From assembly GCA_913058555.1 (NCBI GenBank), contig CAJXRJ010000298.1:1-8700 (forward strand): a stretch of 8,700 bases of DNA. The letters are read 5' to 3'. The notes beneath the pieces are model-generated. The model saw nothing but the letters and a program-made list of their open reading frames with translations, made no database searches and was not told the DNA's origin. Positions 1-6,679 of this stretch are shown in pieces (the stretch's first letter is position 1; the number at the start of each line of letters is the position of its first letter). Both the position numbers and the translations under genes were made by a program. The stretch is from an uncultured bacterium. Lineage in GTDB: Bacteria; Planctomycetota; UBA1135; GCA-002686595.

Positions 1-49
1 ACGAGATCATGCCTAGTCTCGTGGGCTCGGAGATGTGTATAAGAGACAG
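1..49 (+). other. Illumina Nextera i7 adapter (sequencing artefact)
   Basis: These bases match the Nextera P7-side adapter in order: the last 7 bases of the P7 primer (ACGAGAT, 1-7), an 8-base index CATGCCTA (8-15) that I recognise as the Nextera N706 i7 index, the read-2 segment GTCTCGTGGGCTCGG (16-30), and the 19-base Tn5 mosaic end AGATGTGTATAAGAGACAG (31-49). The junction to genomic DNA is between 49 and 50. The mosaic end here comes from library preparation, not from a resident transposon, because it is joined to index and primer sequence. Any reading frame running through these bases is false. It also means the left edge is a contig end, so the upstream neighbour of rph is lost. Confidence 0.98.
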
Positions 50-50
50 C

Positions 51-128
51 TGCGCCATGGTCCATCCCGGCGCTTTCCAGGGCGAAGCCGAGCGACACCG
101 GGACGAAATGCGGCCGCTCTGGCGTTAG
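51..128 (+). CDS. Possible C-terminal tail of an upstream gene, cut by the contig end
   Basis: From the first genomic base onward, one frame stays open for 25 codons and ends in TAG at 126-128. The peptide contains VHPGAFQGEAERHRDEMRPLWR, a charged, helix-like tail. Its third codon positions are mostly G or C (19 of 25), as in the neighbouring real genes, whereas the frame that reads through the adapter into this region has a poorer third-position pattern. I do not recognise the product. The gap of 117 bases to rph would allow either a separate promoter for rph or read-through. The fragment is short enough that an open frame could occur by chance in GC-rich DNA, so this is a weak call. Confidence 0.3.
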   Translation, partial: CAMVHPGAFQGEAERHRDEMRPLWR

Positions 129-245
129 ACTCCTCGGCCACTTTTCGGCTGCTCATCGCTGGGCCTCAGCACGCAGCCGCGTCAGTCGTTCGGGCAAGTC
201 CCCCGTCCCTCCCACAAGCGTCCCTCTCCGGGTCGCCGAACCACG
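129..245 (+). other. Intergenic leader upstream of rph
   Basis: This 117-base stretch contains no convincing gene. It is GC-rich, with a pyrimidine-rich run at about 197-230 (several CCCTCC-like blocks). I see no clear -35/-10 pair and no Shine-Dalgarno sequence just before the rph start. It presumably carries the rph promoter or connects rph to the truncated upstream gene; the sequence alone does not decide. Confidence 0.4.
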
Positions 246-962
246 ATGCAACGCAGCGACGGCCGCACCCCGGATCAGCTCCGCCCGATTACCTTCCAGC
301 GCGGTTTCACCAACCACGCCCAGGGATCCGTCCTGACCTGCTTTGGCGAGACGCGAGTCCTCTGCACGGCCTTCGTGCAGGATGGGGTGCCGCACTTCCT
401 GAAGGGCAAGGGCAAGGGCTGGGTCACCGCGGAGTACTCGATGCTCCCGAGCTCCACCCAGGACCGCAAGCAACGGGAAAAGGGCACCCGCGTGGACGGG
501 CGTTCCGTCGAGATCCAGCGCCTGATCGGCCGGTCCCTGCGCGCCATCGTCGACACCAAGGCCCTGACCGAGCGCACGATCTGGATCGACTGCGACGTCC
601 TGCAGGCGGACGGGGGCACCCGTACGGCCGCCATCAGCGGCGCCTACGTCGCCCTCATGGACGCTGTGACCTGGATGGACGAGAAGCGACTCCTTCGCAA
701 TTGGCCCATCCAAACCTCCCTTGGCGCGGTGTCGGTCGGGGTCGTGAACGGCACCCCGCTCCTCGACCTCTGCTACAAAGAGGACAAGAACGCCGGTAGC
801 GACATGAACGTCGTCATGACCGGCAAGGGCGAGTTCGTGGAGGTCCAGGGCGCCGCCGAAGGCGCCGCATTCAGCCGCGACGAACTGAACAGCCTCATCG
901 ACCTGGGCGAGGCCGGCATCCGCCAGATTTTCGACCTGCAGAAGGCAGCCCTCGACGGATGA
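246..962 (+). CDS. rph: Ribonuclease PH
   Basis: RNase PH is a phosphate-dependent 3'-to-5' exoribonuclease that trims tRNA precursors and other RNAs in the cytoplasm, releasing nucleoside diphosphates; the family forms a ring-shaped hexamer. The 238-residue product has the same length as E. coli RNase PH and aligns from end to end. Visible signatures are the N-terminal RSDGRTPDQLRPI, GWVTAEYSMLP (58-68), the phosphate-binding R86 within DGRSVEIQRLIGR, the CDVLQADGGTRTA block with G124-T125-R126, and the catalytic-region acids D180 and D186 in YKEDKNAGSDMNVVMT. The ATG at 246 is chosen because it gives the family length and N-terminus, although no good Shine-Dalgarno precedes it. Its TGA overlaps the rdgB ATG (ATGA, 959-962), indicating translational coupling. 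The intact R86 and GTR motif argue for an active enzyme. Confidence 0.97.
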   Translation: MQRSDGRTPDQLRPITFQRGFTNHAQGSVLTCFGETRVLCTAFVQDGVPHFLKGKGKGWVTAEYSMLPSSTQDRKQREKGTRVDGRSVEIQRLIGRSLRAIVDTKALTERTIWIDCDVLQADGGTRTAAISGAYVALMDAVTWMDEKRLLRNWPIQTSLGAVSVGVVNGTPLLDLCYKEDKNAGSDMNVVMTGKGEFVEVQGAAEGAAFSRDELNSLIDLGEAGIRQIFDLQKAALDG

Positions 963-1576
963 AGCTCCTCCTCGCCTCCGGCAACGCCAAGAAGCTCGCG
1001 GAGCTCCAGCGCATTACGGCCCCCTTGGGCGTCGAGGTTGTCCAACCCAGCGATATCGGCGGGCTGCCCGACGTCATCGAAGACGGCGCCACCTTCGCGG
1101 CCAATGCCGCCAAGAAGGCCACCGAAGGGGCGCGCCACAGCGGTCTCTGGACCCTCGCAGACGACTCGGGCCTTGAGGTCGATGCCCTGGACGGGGCGCC
1201 GGGCGTCTATTCCGCCCGGTACGCAGGCACCCATGGGGACGATGCCGCCAACAACGCGAAGCTCCTGACCGAGCTCGCGGGCGTCCCGGACGGGGATCGA
1301 GGCGCGTCGTTCGTCTGCGCCCTGGCCCTCGCCCGGCCCGAAACGGGTGAAATCGTCCATGAGGTTCTGGGCCGCACCCACGGAACGATCCTTCGGGAGC
1401 CCGTGGGGACAGGCGGATTCGGCTACGATCCGCTCTTCCGGTTCAGCGAGCCAGGATTCCCGGTCACGGGTCTGGTCTTCGCCACCCTCTCCGCCGAAGA
1501 AAAGGGCTCTGTGTCCCACCGTGGACGCGCCCTTCGAGAGCTGCAACCAGCCCTCGCCTCCGTCTTCCAGCACTGA
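959..1576 (+). CDS. rdgB: XTP/dITP (non-canonical purine NTP) pyrophosphatase
   Basis: This is a member of the RdgB/HAM1 family, which hydrolyses dITP, XTP and ITP to the monophosphate and pyrophosphate, keeping deaminated purines out of DNA and RNA. The 205-residue protein is close to the usual size of about 195-200. Family motifs occur in order: LLASGNAKKLAEL at the N-terminus (SGN...K nucleotide-binding loop, 7-12), E41 in IEDGATFAANA (metal and substrate region), LADDSGLEVDALDGAPGVYSARYAG (66-90) with the catalytic-base position D69, GTGGFGYDPLF (150-160), and LSAEEKGSVSHRG (177-189). The start ATG overlaps the rph stop by 4 bases, so initiation probably depends on ribosomes finishing rph; only a weak AAGG (942-945) lies upstream. 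The rph-rdgB pairing is common in bacteria. Nothing looks damaged. Confidence 0.96.
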   Translation: MKLLLASGNAKKLAELQRITAPLGVEVVQPSDIGGLPDVIEDGATFAANAAKKATEGARHSGLWTLADDSGLEVDALDGAPGVYSARYAGTHGDDAANNAKLLTELAGVPDGDRGASFVCALALARPETGEIVHEVLGRTHGTILREPVGTGGFGYDPLFRFSEPGFPVTGLVFATLSAEEKGSVSHRGRALRELQPALASVFQH

Positions 1577-1616
1577 TACCCCCATCGGACCCTCACCGGG
1601 TTCCGCCCCTCCTCCC

Positions 1617-3410
<1,794 letters not shown>

Positions 3411-3424
3411 GCCGCCACGGCCAC

Positions 3425-3468
3425 AGAAGCGCCCATGGGACCCAGTCCCATGGGCGCTTCTTTCGTTT
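3425..3468 (+). terminator. Strong intrinsic terminator after lepA
   Basis: Two 16-base arms, 3425-3440 and 3446-3461, are perfectly complementary (AGAAGCGCCCATGGGA with TCCCATGGGCGCTTCT) around a 5-base loop (CCCAG). The stem is followed by TTTCGTTT (3461-3468). It begins 14 bases after the lepA stop codon. The T-tract is on the + side only, and there is no matching tract for the minus strand, so termination should act on transcripts coming from lepA. It separates the housekeeping cluster from the signalling operon. Confidence 0.93.
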
Positions 3469-3557
3469 GGCGGGCCTCGCCTGCGACCATTTCTCCTTCA
3501 CCGGCCCTCAAGGCTCAGATGGAAACACTCGATCGTCAGGTCGGGAGTTCCCCACCT
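3469..3557 (+). promoter_or_regulatory. Short leader expected to hold the promoter of the YfiR-kinase-receptor operon
   Basis: The stretch sits between the lepA terminator and the first gene of the next operon, so a promoter for that operon is expected here, unless it lies a little further inside the poorly conserved 5' part of the gene. I cannot pick out a consensus -35/-10 pair. A GGTCGGGAG element (about 3540-3548) lies some 9 bases before ATG 3558 and could serve as its ribosome binding site; AAGG (3510-3513) could serve the alternative ATG at 3519. The call is inferred from position, not from a motif. Confidence 0.3.
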
Positions 3558-4283
3558 ATGCCGCCGGACCCGCACCCCCATCGAGATCCCTCCGACCGTC
3601 ACGCCGCCGCAGCGCCCCCAAGGGCGACTGCGCGTCGGTCCATCGGCGCCGTGCTGGGCTCTACGTTGGCATTGATCCCGCTCCTCGCATGCGGAGATCC
3701 CGCGCCGCTCCCGTCGAACATGGGCCTCGCCGTCATGTGGGAAGGCGGTAACGGCCATCTCCCTGGCACGCCAACCGCCGCGGACAAGGCACGCATCAAG
3801 GAGTACAGGGTCAAGGCAGCCCTGGTCCTGAACTTCATCAAGTACGCCAACTTCCCGAAGTCAGCGTTCACCTCCAACAAGGCCCCCATCGTGGTCTTGG
3901 TTGTCGGCAAGGACCCGTTCGGCCCGCTCCTCGAGCGAGCCTTCGCCAAGAAGACCCTCCATGGCCGCCCCATCGTCATCAAGCGCACCACCAAGGTGCC
4001 GAGGACGCTGGATGCCCACGTGGTCTTCGCTGGCGGCCTGAAGGACAAGGATCGCGCCACGCTGATCAAGATCTCCAGGAAGAAGACGTGCCTACTGATT
4101 GGCGAACACCCAGGGTTCGCTGAGGCCGGTGGCTTCATCAACCTGTACCTGAAGAAGGGCAAGGTCAAGTTCGAGGTCAACACGGAGCGCCAGAAGGACA
4201 CCAAGATCAAGCTCAAGGCCGAGCTCCTGAAGCTGGCTCGCATCGTCAAGCCCTCGAAACCGAAGGAGGGGAGCCCGCGATGA
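3558..4283 (+). CDS. YfiR-like (DUF4154) exported protein, probable lipoprotein
   Basis: YfiR-family proteins are periplasmic switches; the known one in Pseudomonas holds the diguanylate cyclase YfiN inactive until released. The domain spans about residues 82-230 of 241: EYRVKAALVLNFIKYANFP opens it (the YxVKAAFLxNFxKFxxWP family pattern), followed by VLVVGKDPFGPLLE, LHGRPIVIKR, a CLLIGEHPGFAEAGG block and NLYLKKGKVKFEVN near the end. Residues 26-44 (RRSIGAVLGSTLALIPLLA) form a signal sequence followed by C45, a lipobox-like LLAC, so membrane anchoring is likely; ordinary cleavage is the alternative. A flexible linker of about 35 residues precedes the domain. The start is uncertain: ATG 3558 leaves a long Pro/His-rich n-region, and ATG 3519 is also possible. 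An ATG at 3435 lies inside the terminator and is discounted. The mature protein has a single cysteine (C178). The stop overlaps the kinase start. Confidence 0.86.
   Translation: MPPDPHPHRDPSDRHAAAAPPRATARRSIGAVLGSTLALIPLLACGDPAPLPSNMGLAVMWEGGNGHLPGTPTAADKARIKEYRVKAALVLNFIKYANFPKSAFTSNKAPIVVLVVGKDPFGPLLERAFAKKTLHGRPIVIKRTTKVPRTLDAHVVFAGGLKDKDRATLIKISRKKTCLLIGEHPGFAEAGGFINLYLKKGKVKFEVNTERQKDTKIKLKAELLKLARIVKPSKPKEGSPR
4263..4273 (+). promoter_or_regulatory. Strong Shine-Dalgarno for the hybrid kinase
   Basis: AAGGAGGGGAG contains a GGAGG core (4265-4269) 10 bases before ATG 4280. It lies within the last codons of the YfiR-like gene. It is the clearest ribosome binding site in the window and fixes the kinase start, although the two genes already overlap by ATGA (4280-4283). 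The kinase may therefore be translated both by coupling and by fresh initiation. Confidence 0.8.
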
Positions 4284-6676
4284 TTCGCGTCAACGCACGG
4301 GACTCCATCCGCCGCAAGGTCGGCTTCGCGGTGCTCGCGACGAGTTCACTCGTTCTGGCGCTCGTCGTCGCAACGCTCGTCACAGGACATTGGTCCGTCG
4401 TCCGGGAGCGAGCGGTCGATGCCATCCGAATCTCAACGACCAGCGCCGGCCATAACTGCAGGTCCGCCCTCGAGTTTCTCCAGGACGACTACGCTAACGA
4501 GGCCATCGCTGCCACCAGGAACGATCCCAGCATCGTGGGAGCCTGGGTCTACGACTCAAATTTTGAGCTCTTCGCTGGGTGGTCCAAGGACGGTGACCCC
4601 GCATCCGTAGCGATCAGAAAACTCGACGGCCACGAGCAGGAGGTCGACGGGAGCCTGTGGATCGTCCAAGGGATCGCAAAAGACGGGGAAGCCCTGGGCT
4701 GGATTCAGGTTCAAGCGAACCTGGAGGAGCTCCGCTCGGCGATGTTCCATGAGCTCCTCGAGGCCATCGGGCTAGGGCTGATTGGAATCACCATCGCCTG
4801 GCTGCTGGCCCTCTGGCTCGCTCGCCGGATCACCGAGCCCATCCTCGACTTGGCCCGTGCTGCGGAACGCATCTACGAAGAAGGCGATCTCTCAGGACGG
4901 GTCGATGTCGACCGCCAGGACGAAGTCGGCGCGTTCGCCGGCGCCTTCAACCGGATGCTCGACCGGCTCGAAGAGAGCGAACAGGCCATACGCGCCCATC
5001 AGCTCACGCTCGAGGCGCGTGTATCCTCCAGAACGCGCGACCTAGAGCGCGCGAACACCGAACTCGTCCATGCAAAGGAACTCGCTGAGGACGCGGCGAG
5101 GGCAAAGGCCGATTTCCTGGCCAACATGAGCCACGAGATTCGCACGCCAATGAACGGCGTCATCGGCATGACGGGCCTCGTGCTCGACTCCGAGCTCAAG
5201 GGCGACCAGCGAGAGATGCTCGAGACCGTACGCCGCTGCGGGGATCAACTCCTGGAGCTCATCAACGACATCCTCGACTTCTCCAAGATCGAATCCGGCA
5301 AGTTCGAAGTGGAATCGATCGACTTCGACCTGCGCGACGTGGTCGAGGACCTCGGTGAGATCTTCGGCCCGCGATACCAAGAGAAAGAGCTGGAGCTCGT
5401 GACGCTTCTCCAGAGCGCCGTCCCTGTGCAGCTCCAAGGCGACCCGACCCGGGTTCGACAGGTGCTCACCAACTTGCTTGGCAACGCCCTGAAGTTCACC
5501 GAGTCAGGCGAGGTGCACCTGCACGTGGGCGTGGAGTCCAGCGACAAGAAGTCCGTTTCCCTGCGGTTCGAAGTTCGCGACACGGGGATCGGTATCCCCG
5601 AAGCGCGCCTCTCATCCCTTTTCGAAGCCTTCACCCAAGTCGACGCCTCAACGACGCGCCGGTTCGGCGGTACGGGCCTTGGCCTCGCGATCTGCAAGGG
5701 TCTTGTGGCCGCGATGGAAGGGTCCATCGACGTGGTCAGCGAGCCCGGCAAAGGCACGACCTTCATCGTCCGCCTCGGCTTCGGGAGAACCCGAGTCGCC
5801 GCAGAGTCCAATCGCAACCGCCCCGGCATCCTGCGCGGCAAGAGAGCGGTGTGCCTCGACGACAACGAGACCAACCTGCACGTCCTCCAGCACCAGCTGG
5901 AGTCCTGGGGCATGATCGTCGCGTCGGCGACTACGCCCGCGGAACTCCAGGAACTGCTCGTGGAGCCCCCGGACCTGTTTGTCCTCGATTACCACATGCC
6001 CGAGGTGAACGGGCTCGAGGTGGCCACCGCATTGCGAGCCGACAAGCGCTTCGAGGACATACCGATCTTGATGCTCACGTCGGTGTCGTTCCAAGGCCGC
6101 CTCAAGGAACTGCGCACACAGGGTGTCAGCGAGCAGCTACGCAAGCCGGTCAAACAGTCCTCCCTGGAGGCGTGTTTGCGCTCACTCCTGAGCGGCTCCA
6201 AGGGCGACGAGCTACGCCTTCTGCCCGCCCGGCCCCAGGGCGAGCCCATCGACAAAGAGGTCCTTGCGCGCCGCGCCCGCACACGAATTCTCGTGGTCGA
6301 AGACAACGCCGTGAACCAGCGCCTCGCCCGGGCGATGCTCAGCCGTGCCGGCTACCAGATCGACATCGCCGCGAACGGCGAAGAAGCCCTGACGATCCTC
6401 CATCAGATCCCCTTCGACGCGGTCCTGATGGACTGCCAGATGCCGATCATGGACGGCTTTGAAGCGACGCGGGCCATCCGCCTCCGAGAGGCCAAGACCG
6501 GCGAGCACATCCCGATCATTGCGATGACCGCCAACGCCATGGAGGGGGACTCTGACCGTTGCCTTGCCAGCGGCATGGACGCGTACCTCAGCAAACCGAT
6601 TAACGCCAACCTTCTCTACCGCACCCTGGACGATTGGACCAGCACTCCCCCAGCGCCCAAGCGGCGAGAGGCATGA
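4280..6676 (+). CDS. Hybrid sensor histidine kinase, CHASE8-like/HAMP/HisKA/HATPase/REC/REC
   Basis: This 798-residue inner-membrane kinase autophosphorylates on histidine and passes the phosphate to its receivers. Order: transmembrane helix about 14-36; periplasmic domain about 37-158; second helix about 160-180; HAMP about 179-232 (ARRITEPILDL, P187); coiled coil 233-275; HisKA with FLANMSHEIRTPMNGV, phosphoacceptor H285; HATPase with N402 in the N box (NLLGNALKFT), DTGIGI (434-439), LFEAFTQVD and GGTGLGLAI (463-471). Receiver 1 (about 521-635) keeps D527/D528, phosphoacceptor D570, T600 and K622. Receiver 2 (about 668-785) keeps E674/D675, D718, T750 and K772. Both look functional. The periplasmic part resembles the CHASE8 domain of YfiN, with the spacing A-x-x-F...D...E then V-x-x-A-x-VYD...W. 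No HPt or DNA-binding domain follows, so a separate phosphotransfer protein or response regulator is needed. The architecture is BarA-like but the sensor domain is YfiN-like. Confidence 0.95.
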   Translation: MIRVNARDSIRRKVGFAVLATSSLVLALVVATLVTGHWSVVRERAVDAIRISTTSAGHNCRSALEFLQDDYANEAIAATRNDPSIVGAWVYDSNFELFAGWSKDGDPASVAIRKLDGHEQEVDGSLWIVQGIAKDGEALGWIQVQANLEELRSAMFHELLEAIGLGLIGITIAWLLALWLARRITEPILDLARAAERIYEEGDLSGRVDVDRQDEVGAFAGAFNRMLDRLEESEQAIRAHQLTLEARVSSRTRDLERANTELVHAKELAEDAARAKADFLANMSHEIRTPMNGVIGMTGLVLDSELKGDQREMLETVRRCGDQLLELINDILDFSKIESGKFEVESIDFDLRDVVEDLGEIFGPRYQEKELELVTLLQSAVPVQLQGDPTRVRQVLTNLLGNALKFTESGEVHLHVGVESSDKKSVSLRFEVRDTGIGIPEARLSSLFEAFTQVDASTTRRFGGTGLGLAICKGLVAAMEGSIDVVSEPGKGTTFIVRLGFGRTRVAAESNRNRPGILRGKRAVCLDDNETNLHVLQHQLESWGMIVASATTPAELQELLVEPPDLFVLDYHMPEVNGLEVATALRADKRFEDIPILMLTSVSFQGRLKELRTQGVSEQLRKPVKQSSLEACLRSLLSGSKGDELRLLPARPQGEPIDKEVLARRARTRILVVEDNAVNQRLARAMLSRAGYQIDIAANGEEALTILHQIPFDAVLMDCQMPIMDGFEATRAIRLREAKTGEHIPIIAMTANAMEGDSDRCLASGMDAYLSKPINANLLYRTLDDWTSTPPAPKRREA

Positions 6677-6679
6677 ACC

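Noticed and set aside
31..49. Tn5 mosaic end as evidence of a resident transposon
   Set aside because: It is continuous with the Nextera index and P7 primer sequence, so it comes from tagmentation library preparation.
153..713. Minus-strand frame over the rph region
   Set aside because: It lies antisense to a fully conserved RNase PH and has no motif content; it is explained by codon bias.
3435..3557. YfiR-like gene starting at ATG 3435
   Set aside because: That ATG lies inside the terminator stem (part of CCATGGGA), and the added residues carry no conservation I recognise. Starting there would place the signal peptide about 65 residues from the N-terminus.
4280..6676. A diguanylate cyclase (YfiN) expected next to a YfiR-like gene
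   Set aside because: No GGDEF motif is present. The glycine-rich GGTGLGLAI at 463-471 is the HATPase G2 box, and the HisKA H285 motif is clear, so this is a histidine kinase.
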